Shown here: piece after piece, positions 21,046-29,229 of the stretch
How the letters are laid out: each line of letters begins with the position of its first letter
Position numbering within the stretch: the stretch's first letter is position 1
NCBI GenBank assembly: GCA_000171875.1
Contig: ABHI01000002.1
Location: 124,001-188,000, forward strand
Source of the DNA: Flavobacteriales bacterium ALC-1
Lineage (GTDB): Bacteria > Bacteroidota > Bacteroidia > Flavobacteriales > Flavobacteriaceae
Direction of reading: 5' to 3'
Length of the DNA stretch: 64,000 nt
Notes under the pieces: generated by a model
Databases searched by the model: none
What the model was told of the DNA's origin: nothing
What the model saw: the letters and a program-made list of their open reading frames with translations, nothing else
Program-made: the position numbers and the translations under genes

Positions 21046-22501
21046 TGGTCTGTTCCATAGTTTTAAGTTGAAGCTTATCTAAAAAGGCAGACGGCACATA
21101 ATAGCCTAACAACAACATGGATCTCCATTGTTGTTGCGATACTTTTAATGGATTTTTAAATAGCATTTTAATATTCTGAAATGCCTGACTTTTTCTATAT
21201 TCCTTATGCACATAGCGTTGCAATTTTTTATAAAATTTAGAGCTATAAGTGCCTTTGAAAAGCATAGCCAAATCATCCGAATCTGTCCAGTTGGCTTTTA
21301 ACTTTAGATCATCTTTTACCTTGTCATAAAATTTAGTGCCTGGTAATGGATATGAAACAGAGACACCTAAATTATCTGGCACTAACGCTTTAATCATAGC
21401 CACAGTTTTGGCGATATCTTCTTTGGTTTCGTTTAAATATCCAAACTGAATAAAGAAAGCCACGCGTACAAATTTTTCTTTAAGCAGACGAGTAGCTTTA
21501 TAGATTTGCTCTACAGTTGTGTCCTTGTCCATAGCATCTAAAATTTTCTGAGAGCCACTTTCTGCACCTACCCAAACCTCTTCTAGTCCACTTTCAGCTA
21601 AGGCATCAATAGTATCCTCTTTTAATAATAAATCTACACGACTTTGAATGTAATACGAAATGGAAAGCTGTTCTTTTTTAAGTGCTTTATTAAAATTTTG
21701 AACCCAGTTTGGTTTTAAACCAAAAATATCGTCGCACATCCAAAAGCGGTTCACTCCATAAGTCTCAGATAAATATTTAATATGTTTTGTAATATATTCT
21801 GGAGAATGAGAATTGTAACGGTTACCATAAATTGGTTTTGCACACCAATTACATTTAAAAGGGCAACCTCTTGTTGTAGCAATATTTAAGGTAAATTCAT
21901 TTCCGCCACTTGCCCAAATTTGTTTGTAAGGCTCAATATCAATTAAATCCCATGCTGGTAATGGCAATTCATCTAAATTACGTAGAACTGGACGTTTAGG
22001 ATTTTTAATAATGCCGTCCTCTTTTTTAAAAATTAAGCCTTTAATATCTGAGGTTTCGTCTTTATTTTTAAGAGCATCAATAAGCACTTTTAATGCAATT
22101 TCACCTTCACCCTGAATCACAAAATCTGCTCCAGCATTTAAGTATTTTTCGTAATGGTCAGTAGAGTCAGAACTACAAACGACAACTGTGCAATTCAGCT
22201 TTTTTGCTATTTTAATCATCTCAAAAGCAGCTTCACGCATTGTGGTTAAGCACATCTTTGTGAGATAGTTAAATCCATCATCATAGAGCACAAATATTTT
22301 AGGTTTTTGAGCTTCTAAATAAGGCTTTATTTCAATAGGATTATCTAAAAGATTAGCATCGAACACACCAACTTTATAATTGTTTTCTCTTAAGTATGAA
22401 GCGGCATATAAAGTGCCTAATGGAGGATAAGGGGTTTTGTTGCTCCATTGTTTAGGATCAAATTTATAGTAATATGAATGAGAGAATACAACATCAAGCA
22501 T
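21038..22501 (-). CDS. Cobalamin-type radical SAM protein A
   Basis: A 487-residue BchE-like enzyme. The N-terminal about 150 residues are B12-binding-like (PYPPLGTLYAASYLRENNYK ... GADFVIQGEGE), then the 4Fe-4S motif C213-PFK-C217-NW-C220, and EEVWVGAESGSQKILDAMD and FGYLNETKEDI of the TIM-barrel core. Its sequence is close to that of gene B downstream, so the two arose by duplication. Overlaps of 8 nt on both sides with the nucleotidyltransferase and methyltransferase genes show a coupled operon. Confidence 0.9.
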   Translation of the reverse strand: MLDVVFSHSYYYKFDPKQWSNKTPYPPLGTLYAASYLRENNYKVGVFDANLLDNPIEIKPYLEAQKPKIFVLYDDGFNYLTKMCLTTMREAAFEMIKIAKKLNCTVVVCSSDSTDHYEKYLNAGADFVIQGEGEIALKVLIDALKNKDETSDIKGLIFKKEDGIIKNPKRPVLRNLDELPLPAWDLIDIEPYKQIWASGGNEFTLNIATTRGCPFKCNWCAKPIYGNRYNSHSPEYITKHIKYLSETYGVNRFWMCDDIFGLKPNWVQNFNKALKKEQLSISYYIQSRVDLLLKEDTIDALAESGLEEVWVGAESGSQKILDAMDKDTTVEQIYKATRLLKEKFVRVAFFIQFGYLNETKEDIAKTVAMIKALVPDNLGVSVSYPLPGTKFYDKVKDDLKLKANWTDSDDLAMLFKGTYSSKFYKKLQRYVHKEYRKSQAFQNIKMLFKNPLKVSQQQWRSMLLLGYYVPSAFLDKLQLKTMEQTNA

Positions 22502-23399
22502 TTTCCATAGTTAGGTTAAGATTAAATGCTTTGTTTTTATCGTCATAACGCTCATTTAGAGAGCCAATAACTTTGGTTTGAAAATCTTGCGGATGGTGTT
22601 TAGACACATCGTTGGTAGATTTCATAGCAATTTCAAATTCTTTTTTCTTAAGGTGTTTAAACTTAGATTTCCACTTTTTGAGTGTTATTTTTTTAAACTT
22701 ATGATTTAAATCACTACCTAATTTAGTGTTAAATAAGACTTGTAAAACCCTACTCCAAATAGGTTTTTTAGGGCTCTTAGATAATAGTGTAGTGTTTATC
22801 GTTTTGTTTGGATAAAATTTTGAAGCCCAATTATTTTCTGCTACAAACTTATGAAACACCGTTTCGCCATATATTGGAATAAGCGTCATGAGCTCTGTGG
22901 CTGTAAATTTATTTTGTTCGGCTATTTTTAAACGGTCAGAGCTAATAAAATAATTGACACAGAAATATTTTTTTGAGTTTAGTAAAAACAATTTTTTGTA
23001 TGCCACTAAAAGTGTTCTAGCTAACCATAATTGCTTAGGCTTTGTGATAATGAAGAAGTCTATATCTCCATCATTATCGTGATACCCTTTGGCCAATGCT
23101 CCAGAAATTGAAACTGATTCTATATAAGGGAAAGACATTATAAGTTTTGCCCTTTTTAATGCTTTAGGCATAATATCTTCTGCCATTTTATTTCCGTTAA
23201 GTCGTCTTTTTACTAAAGATGCATCATTAACATCAGAGTAGTATTTTCCAAACTTAAAAACAATATTGTTATCGATTAACTTTTGGAGTTCCTTTTTAGT
23301 GTTATCAATATTACATGCAGAAGAAAACGAGAATATTTCCTCTATAGTTAAAGGGTACTTAAAGATAGAAAAGTAGATTATAACTTTTAAGGCGTTCAT
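22494..23399 (-). CDS. Nucleotidyltransferase-fold protein
   Basis: A 301-residue protein. Residues 1-75 form a winged-helix-like segment; residues 92-118 hold the Pol-beta-type motif SG(99-100)ALAKGYHDNDGDID with the catalytic acidic pair D112/D114. The C-terminal part is Lys-rich and helical. Related proteins are annotated only as nucleotidyltransferase-domain proteins, and the transferred group is unknown. It is the first gene of the operon that includes radical SAM A, methyltransferase, radical SAM B, haem-c lipoprotein and GT2, so a role in activating or tagging the substrate is plausible. Confidence 0.75.
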   Translation of the reverse strand: MNALKVIIYFSIFKYPLTIEEIFSFSSACNIDNTKKELQKLIDNNIVFKFGKYYSDVNDASLVKRRLNGNKMAEDIMPKALKRAKLIMSFPYIESVSISGALAKGYHDNDGDIDFFIITKPKQLWLARTLLVAYKKLFLLNSKKYFCVNYFISSDRLKIAEQNKFTATELMTLIPIYGETVFHKFVAENNWASKFYPNKTINTTLLSKSPKKPIWSRVLQVLFNTKLGSDLNHKFKKITLKKWKSKFKHLKKKEFEIAMKSTNDVSKHHPQDFQTKVIGSLNERYDDKNKAFNLNLTMENA

Positions 23400-23564
23400 A
23401 TTTTTTCTGCTATTGCACCAACGATGATTTGTAATTTTGGCATTGTTCTTTTTATATAAAACAACTCAATTACATAAATTACTGATATAAAATTAAAAAT
23501 AATATATATTTATGTATAACATCGGTAAAACATTGATAAAAACCTATCCAAAACATAATAAACT

Positions 23565-23600
23565 AAAAAGAGCAACCATATTATATGGTTGCTCTTTTTT
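23565..23600. terminator. Intrinsic terminator after ssb
   Basis: AAAAAGAGCAACCATA and its complement with a 3-nt loop, with A- and T-runs on both sides. Shares the GAGCAACC core with the terminators at 9336 and 11178. Confidence 0.9.
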
Positions 23601-23618
23601 GTAAGTAAATGTTTATCT

Positions 23619-23951
23619 CTATTTTCCTAACATTAATAGCTCGCTACAAACCACTTCTGTGATATAACGTTTCATACCATCTTTATCTTCCCAAGAACGT
23701 GTTGTTAATTTGCCTTCTATGGCTACTTCCTTTCCTTTGGTAATATACTTTTCTACAATTTGAGCTGTTTTTCCCCAAGCAACAATATTATGCCATTGCG
23801 TATCTGTTACTTTTTCGCCTTGTGCATTTTTATAGCTTTCATTTGTAGCTATTGCAAATTTTGCTAACGTTTTACCTGATTCAAAATTGGTGATTTCTGG
23901 GTCATTACCTAAGTTACCAATCAACTGTACTTTGTTTCTTAATGTGTTCAT
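23619..23951 (-). CDS. ssb: Single-stranded DNA-binding protein
   Basis: A 110-residue OB-fold SSB (NKVQLIGNLGNDPEI, TQWHNIVAWGKTAQIVEKYI, KGKEVAIEGKLTTRSWEDKD). It lacks the Gly/Pro-rich linker and the acidic DDxIPF tail that recruits repair proteins, so it is probably a secondary SSB and not the essential one. A perfect -7 box TAGCTTTG stands on the minus strand at 24019-24012. It borders an accessory island, which fits an SSB carried with mobile DNA. Confidence 0.9.
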   Translation of the reverse strand: MNTLRNKVQLIGNLGNDPEITNFESGKTLAKFAIATNESYKNAQGEKVTDTQWHNIVAWGKTAQIVEKYITKGKEVAIEGKLTTRSWEDKDGMKRYITEVVCSELLMLGK

Positions 23952-24515
23952 GTGTTCTAAATTTTATGTGTTAAACAGTTAATACTATCGAGTTCTTATG
24001 TTTCGACACTGCAAAGCTATGGTGACTCACAAATGTTATTCGGTAGTTACCTATTTAAATTCGTTTGTAAATGTTTGTAGTCGTTTGTAATTGATTAAAA
24101 GCTTATATTTATTGGCATCTATATACAACTTACCACAACTATCTTAAGAAAATTCATTAGCGAAGAAAATCGCTTTTTTTAATGTGAAGTACGCAATTCA
24201 TTTAACCGTCTTTCCTTATGCATATAGGAGGTAAAAGCGATGCTTAAAACGCATAAACAATAGCTGATAAAAGAACATTCAACCCACTTAGAGTTTCGTT
24301 TTTTTATTTAATTACAATTTTGAATCAGCAATGTGTTTAGTTATATTTTAAGAATATATAAAAAAGGTTGTAACAAAATCCCATTGAATGCTACAAGTAA
24401 TTTCGTAAGTAAATTTTTTATTCTAATTCTAAAAGTGTAAATTTCGCTATCGGAAAGAGGCGGAATTTACCCATACACACATACTTTCTTTTTTTAATTT
24501 TTAAAATGGTGTGCT
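23952..24515. other. Intergenic region with ssb promoter and left palindromic end
   Basis: Contains the ssb -7 box (24012-24019, minus strand) and the left copy of a 23-bp sequence (24114-24136) repeated inverted at 25202-25224. Short repeats of TCGTTTGTAA occur at 24061 and 24081. No coding frame supported. Confidence 0.45.
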
Positions 24516-24650
24516 ATGGGAAATATACAGGACAACTTCAACGGAACAATCGCCTTTATCGCTTTATTGACTGCATTAGTATTATTGGTTACAGCTATTA
24601 TTAAATTATTTCGTGAAATTAACCGAGACAAACATGATAAAGAGAAGTGA
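24516..24650 (+). CDS. Small single-span membrane protein (44 aa)
   Basis: ATG 24516 to TGA 24650. It starts MGNIQDNFNG, has one hydrophobic helix (about residues 11-32, IAFIALLTALVLLVTAIIKL) and a charged cytosolic tail FREINRDKHDKEK. Positive-inside rule predicts the C-terminus in the cytosol. No family recognised. It converges on the coiled-coil gene at 24695 inside the inverted-repeat segment. Confidence 0.5.
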   Translation: MGNIQDNFNGTIAFIALLTALVLLVTAIIKLFREINRDKHDKEK

Positions 24651-24694
24651 TAAACCCTATTTTCACTAGGATTGTCGTAAATTATATATATGCC

Positions 24695-25093
24695 TTAAAA
24701 GTGTACCGCTTTAGATAAATCGTAAGACAAAACCTTAATAGAACCATTAATAGTCTCAAGATCTTTTAAATCTCTGCCTATTTCTTGTGCTATTTTCTTA
24801 GCATCATCACACTTATTTATTTCATTTTCCCATTTAATAAATTTAGCATCTATCGAATCCTTTTTTATTTCAGCCAACTGTATTTCGAAAGATTGCTTTT
24901 TAATAATATCTTCTAAGGAATCTGTTACTCTTATCAATTCAGCTCTTTCTGACTTTCTAAAAGTAAATTCAGAACCTAAAAATGTCATTTTATCACTTCT
25001 TAATAAAAGCTCTTTTAAAGGTTCTCTTAAAATAAAAACTACTATAACAATTGAAGCAGCAACAATAAGTCTAGTGTAAGGAAAATTATTCAT
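24695..25093 (-). CDS. Membrane-anchored coiled-coil hypothetical protein
   Basis: A 132-residue protein: one N-terminal transmembrane helix (about 8-23, LIVAASIVIVVFIL), then a short linker (MTFLGSEFTFRKS) and a long charged helix likely to form a coiled coil (about 50-115). Not recognised. It lies alone between the inverted repeats, so it is probably accessory DNA. Confidence 0.65.
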   Translation of the reverse strand: MNNFPYTRLIVAASIVIVVFILREPLKELLLRSDKMTFLGSEFTFRKSERAELIRVTDSLEDIIKKQSFEIQLAEIKKDSIDAKFIKWENEINKCDDAKKIAQEIGRDLKDLETINGSIKVLSYDLSKAVHF

Positions 25094-25302
25094 AATTATA
25101 CAGATTAGTTAAACTTAGTTTTTAGCTAATAATATAATTCTAGGAGGATTATTGTAAATATAGTAAATATCACAATACCAATAAGTTAAAATTCATATTT
25201 AGTGGTAAGTTGTATATAGATGCCTATTTGTTGGCTTGTACTAATTTTTAGTATATTTAACAACTATGCGTATATATACGTGTTGTGAGTAATCAAACAA
25301 AA

Positions 25303-25605
25303 ATGGGATATATAGAATGTAAAATTCACGGGGGGAATGTTGCTGGTCTAATATCTGAATATCACACTAAGAGAATAAATAAAATGGAGGAATCTATTGA
25401 TTCTAAGATTTTGAATATTGAGGTATTGGATAAAAAAGGGCTTTTCAATGGACGCTATATTGTAGACCCTATTTTGGTAAACGAAATAGGAATTAAAGAA
25501 TCAAAAATTGACGTGGAATCGGAGTTTGAAAAATATGAAATGATGTTTGATAAACTGTCCCCTATTTGTCCGAAATGCCTAAATAATTATTTAAAAAAAG
25601 AATAA
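25303..25605 (+). CDS. Hypothetical protein with Cys pairs
   Basis: A 100-residue soluble protein from ATG 25303 (a GTG at 25285 would add six residues). ECKIHG near the start and CPKCLNNY at the end form a possible zinc site (C, H, C-x-x-C), as in small immunity or zinc-ribbon proteins. Preceded by the palindrome GCGTATATATACG and followed by a cassette-like end. No function recognised. Confidence 0.55.
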   Translation: MGYIECKIHGGNVAGLISEYHTKRINKMEESIDSKILNIEVLDKKGLFNGRYIVDPILVNEIGIKESKIDVESEFEKYEMMFDKLSPICPKCLNNYLKKE

Positions 25606-25673
25606 AACTACTCAAGGCAATTATCTATACACAAGCACGTTAGTGACAAAGAAGAAAAACTTAGATTGAAAAA

Positions 25674-26021
25674 ATGAATATTCTAAAAATAATAACTGCA
25701 ATATGCAGTGTGCTTTTTTTTATGGTTGGGTTCGATAAGTTTTTTCCATTTATGGAACCACCATGCTCATTGATAGATAATATATCGACAACTCTTTGGA
25801 AAGGGCTTGGGGGTATACAACTAGCAGCTGGTATTCTTATTTGGTTTTCTAAGCTAAGAAGGTACGTGGCAGGATTCTTCGTAATTATTTTGTTATTCTT
25901 TACAATTTATCATCTCAAAGAGAATACCTACGACATTGGAGGTTCAACTTTTATGGCAGTATTGTTAGGAATATTAGTATGGAATCCAACATTTTTACAA
26001 GGAAAAAGAAATAACCTTTGA
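25674..26021 (+). CDS. DoxX-like four-helix membrane protein
   Basis: A 115-residue integral membrane protein with four hydrophobic helices and the DoxX-like pattern (MVGFDKFFPFMEPP, LGGIQLAAGILIWF, ending WNPTFLQGKR). Function of this family is not settled; some members act in redox or as quinol-oxidase subunits. It is flanked on both sides by cassette-like ends. Confidence 0.65.
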   Translation: MNILKIITAICSVLFFMVGFDKFFPFMEPPCSLIDNISTTLWKGLGGIQLAAGILIWFSKLRRYVAGFFVIILLFFTIYHLKENTYDIGGSTFMAVLLGILVWNPTFLQGKRNNL

Positions 26022-26054
26022 GTGACTATATTTAAATATAGCAAATTAGATTGA

Positions 26055-26205
26055 AAAAAGTCAACTACTAACTACGTGTATAGTTCATTGCTAGTAAAGG
26101 CTTACTTAAGAAAATCTTCATGGGTTTTCTATTCGGTTTGTATTTGCTGAATTAGTTGTTGAAACACGCAACAAAATTATACACAAGACCGTTACCCATA
26201 AGCTC
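26055..26205 (+). repeat. Imperfect palindromic cassette-like element
   Basis: About 150 bp between two accessory genes. The left end AACTACGTGTATAGTTCATTGC can base-pair with the right end GCAACAAAATTATACACAAG through GTGTATA/TATACAC and TTGC/GCAA. The same right-end motif recurs at 25629 (TATACACAAGCACGTTA) and, in altered form, at 24121. It does not match the integron attC R' core. Confidence 0.5.
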
Positions 26206-26214
26206 AACTAATTA

Positions 26215-27006
26215 TTGAAAATACTACTTCACATAATAATTGTCGTTTTTTTGACTGCTGTCACTCAAATAGGTGGAATAATATATTTGATTACAATTTT
26301 GTTGGTTAAGAAAAGTGTGGAAAAGAAACGATTAAAGCGGATTGGAATTTTCACAGTTCTATATTTGGTTGCAACATTTTTAATCGTTCCAAATGTATCA
26401 CCGTTTTTTGGGCGCGAAAAAATAAAAGAAACGGAATTTTTAAAAGCTCATTCTTTCTTTTATAAACTTACGAACAGAAATTATGTTAGACCAGAATTGA
26501 ACAATGCTATCGGACAAATCGCAACCGAATTTGAGAGACAAAACAGAGGGATAAAGATGGTTTATCTCGATGCCAATTTTCCTTTTATAAATAAATTTCC
26601 GCTGTTACCTCATTTAAGTCACAATGACGGAAAGAAAATTGATGTTTCTCTGATTTACGAAAGAGACGGCAAATTATCAAATAAAAAGCCATCAGTTAGT
26701 GGATATGGAGTTTATGAAGCACCTACAGAAAAAGAATATGACCAAAATGTTGTTTGTAAGGCAAAAGGAAATTGGCAATATGATTTTCCAAAATACCTGA
26801 CTTTAGGCACATTTAACAAAGACATAGAGTTTTCCGAAAAAGGAACACGACAATTAGCTGAACTGATTTTAAAACAAAAAAATGTTGATAAACTATTTAT
26901 CGAACCACATTTAAAAACCCGACTGAATTTAAACAACGGAAAAGTAAGATTTCATGGATGTCAAGCCGTTAGACACGATGATCACATACATTTTCAACTA
27001 AAATAA
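26215..27006 (+). CDS. Membrane-anchored LAS-type (MepA/M15-like) peptidase
   Basis: A 263-residue protein starting at TTG 26215, since no in-frame ATG precedes residue 115. Two N-terminal transmembrane helices (about 5-30 and 43-62), then a periplasmic domain with H136-NDGKKI-D143 (HxxGxxxD) and a C-terminal H257-I-H259, the zinc ligands of LAS metallopeptidases that cut murein cross-links or D-Ala ends. Preceded by the palindromic element, so probably horizontally acquired. Substrate inferred from the motif only. Confidence 0.7.
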   Translation: MKILLHIIIVVFLTAVTQIGGIIYLITILLVKKSVEKKRLKRIGIFTVLYLVATFLIVPNVSPFFGREKIKETEFLKAHSFFYKLTNRNYVRPELNNAIGQIATEFERQNRGIKMVYLDANFPFINKFPLLPHLSHNDGKKIDVSLIYERDGKLSNKKPSVSGYGVYEAPTEKEYDQNVVCKAKGNWQYDFPKYLTLGTFNKDIEFSEKGTRQLAELILKQKNVDKLFIEPHLKTRLNLNNGKVRFHGCQAVRHDDHIHFQLK

Positions 27007-27124
27007 GGAAGAAATTGTAAAACATTGTCTGAATAAAAAACAGTTATAACAAGTTTACCAATAAATTTTACTGAAAACATGCATAGAGTTTATATTTTAG
27101 CACTCAGAACATCATACTAGTTTC

Positions 27125-28372
27125 ATGGATTACTACTCAATAGCCACCATTTTAATCATTTTGTCTGCCATCTTTGGCTATATAAATGTTCGTTTTTTAA
27201 AACTACCGATTACAATTGGTTTAATGCTAATTACTATTGTATTTACAGTAGTAATAGTTGGTATTGCTCAATTTGATGACACCTTACTTTTAAGAGAACG
27301 AGAGTTTATTGGCATGATAGATTTTGAAACTGTCTTACTGGATATAATGCTTAGTTTTCTGCTATTTGCAGGTGCTTTACACACTAACTTTAATCAATTG
27401 AAAATTCAAAGAGGTCCTATTTTGGCCTTTGCTACTTTAGGTGTTTTAGTATCTACATTTTTAGTTGGTATTGTTATGTTTTATGTTTTACAATGGATGA
27501 GTTTAGAAGTTAATTTTATCTATTGTTTATTGTTTGGTGCTTTAATATCACCAACAGATCCGATTGCAGTGCTTGGCATTCTTAAAAAAGCAGGAGCTCC
27601 CAAAAAACTCGAAACCAAAATCGTTGGGGAATCTTTATTTAATGATGGTGTAGGCGTTGTAGTATTCTTAACCATTTTTGCTATAGCTGCAAAACCAGAT
27701 GCAGCGATTGAATTTTCGGATATAGCCACCTTATTTGGACAAGAAGTTATAGGTGGTATTGTGTTAGGACTTTTATTAGGCTGGATCACTTATCGTTTAA
27801 TGAAATCTATTGACAATTACGAAATTGAAGTCATTTTAACCTTAGCAACAGTAATGGGAGGCACCATGTTAGCACATGAGCTTCATTTGTCTGCTCCTTT
27901 AGCAATGGTAACCGCTGGACTTATTGTTGGTAATGATACATTAAGAAATACAGCGATGTCTGAAACCACTGAAGCTTACGTCGATAAATTTTGGGAGCTC
28001 ATTGATGTGCTTTTAAATACAGTATTATTTGTTATGATAGGTATGGAAATGCTCGTACTTACTTTAGAAGGTAAATATATTTATGCAGGTTTATTAGCCA
28101 TACCAATAATTTTAATGTGTCGTTATATTTCGTTGTGGTTGCCTATTAAATTTTTTGCTAAGCGATTAGATTTTGTACCTAAAACCAATTTAATTATGAC
28201 TTGGGGAGGTTTACGAGGAGGTATTTCTATTGCATTAGCACTTAGTCTTACTCAAGAAATGCACAGAGAATTATTTTTGGTAATTACGTATGTGGTAGTA
28301 GTGGTATCTATTGTCGGTCAAGGATTAACCGTAGGACCTATTATAAAGCGACTCACAAAGAAAGATAATTAA
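27125..28372 (+). CDS. Sodium/proton antiporter, CPA1 family
   Basis: A 415-residue protein with about 12 transmembrane helices. The ion-binding signature ALISPTDPIAVLGILKKAG and ESLFNDGVGVVVFL match NhaP-type CPA1 exchangers, as does TWGGLRGGISIALAL late in the sequence. It exchanges Na+ (or K+) for H+ across the inner membrane, useful in sea water. It has a short C-terminus with no regulatory domain. Overlaps the convergent DUF3298 gene by 4 nt. Confidence 0.92.
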   Translation: MDYYSIATILIILSAIFGYINVRFLKLPITIGLMLITIVFTVVIVGIAQFDDTLLLREREFIGMIDFETVLLDIMLSFLLFAGALHTNFNQLKIQRGPILAFATLGVLVSTFLVGIVMFYVLQWMSLEVNFIYCLLFGALISPTDPIAVLGILKKAGAPKKLETKIVGESLFNDGVGVVVFLTIFAIAAKPDAAIEFSDIATLFGQEVIGGIVLGLLLGWITYRLMKSIDNYEIEVILTLATVMGGTMLAHELHLSAPLAMVTAGLIVGNDTLRNTAMSETTEAYVDKFWELIDVLLNTVLFVMIGMEMLVLTLEGKYIYAGLLAIPIILMCRYISLWLPIKFFAKRLDFVPKTNLIMTWGGLRGGISIALALSLTQEMHRELFLVITYVVVVVSIVGQGLTVGPIIKRLTKKDN

Positions 28373-29112
28373 TTAACCTTCAAATAAGGTTCTAATTCAT
28401 CAAACGGAATAGCAAATTCGGTGTAACCTTGGTCAAAAGAAGCTATTTCATAAACATTGTAAAGCATAACTAAGCCTTCTTCACTGAAGCCTATATTTTC
28501 AGGTAATTGAAAGGGTTTGCCAAAAAATAAATCTTCCATTTTTAGATTATCTTCTTCAGTTTCTAATGATTTTATAAAATGAGTTTGAGCTAACTTTTTA
28601 AACTCAGCTAAGTTATCAATGATGTCATTTTGATTTAGAATGTTTCCTGTTTTAGCATCTAGATTGAGAAATTGAATTTTGTCATTACCATGTGCGCCTC
28701 CTTTAAATTCGTATGTACTAATTGCTATGGTAATAATGGCTTCAGACTGATAGGTTTTTTCTGTTTCAATATGGAGTTCCCATATAGGTTCTTTGGCCTC
28801 AGGAATATCGTTTTTAAAGTTGAGGTATTCAGAATTGAAATCTTGTAACACAGCTTCAAGATTCGTTTTCTTTGCCGCATCACTGAGTGTGGCGATTATA
28901 GCTTTTTCAACATTAAAATTAATGGTTTTGCTGAGTTGATTATTTTCAATGGCTTTGTCGTAAGTGACTGTTATATCAGCTTCAAATTCAGTGTCAATAG
29001 AGTTTATTTCAAAAACAACAGACTTAAATTCTGAGGTACATGAGCTTAAAGTGAATGCAAAAATTAAAAATGGGATAATTCGATTCAATGTAGATGAGGT
29101 TATGTTGAACAT
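28369..29112 (-). CDS. DUF4163/DUF3298 (RsiV/PdaC-like) lipoprotein
   Basis: A 247-residue exported lipoprotein (lipobox ending LSSCTSE at about residue 25). A first domain with DUF4163 features (about 40-130) is followed by a DUF3298 domain with the typical YEFKGGAHGND motif and FSEEGLVMLYNVYEIASFDQGYT near the end. The architecture is shared with the ECF anti-sigma factor RsiV and deacetylase PdaC, but no sigma factor or catalytic domain is present here. Confidence 0.85.
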   Translation of the reverse strand: MFNITSSTLNRIIPFLIFAFTLSSCTSEFKSVVFEINSIDTEFEADITVTYDKAIENNQLSKTINFNVEKAIIATLSDAAKKTNLEAVLQDFNSEYLNFKNDIPEAKEPIWELHIETEKTYQSEAIITIAISTYEFKGGAHGNDKIQFLNLDAKTGNILNQNDIIDNLAEFKKLAQTHFIKSLETEEDNLKMEDLFFGKPFQLPENIGFSEEGLVMLYNVYEIASFDQGYTEFAIPFDELEPYLKVN

Positions 29113-29229
29113 TTTAATAAAGATATTATATAGATTTGAATAGAACGAATTATCATTAAGTTTGTTATTATAATAGTCTTATTTAGTTGTTTATATAATT
29201 CATCTAAAGCACTTTAATTTATATTAAAC

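Larger units (their letters stand above)
24114..25224. repeat. 23-bp inverted repeat bounding a 1.1-kb segment
   Basis: GGCATCTATATACAACTTAC at 24114-24133 continues for three more bases, and its exact reverse complement lies at 25202-25224. The ends resemble the TATACACAAG..GTTA ends near 25635 and 26180. The segment between carries two small genes, like a cassette or a non-autonomous element. Confidence 0.6.

Noticed and set aside
24110-26215. Integron cassette array with attC sites
   Set aside because: The ends carry GTTACCC, GTTAGTG and GTTGTGA instead of GTTRRRY, and no integrase gene is visible, so attC was not called even though the layout resembles cassettes.
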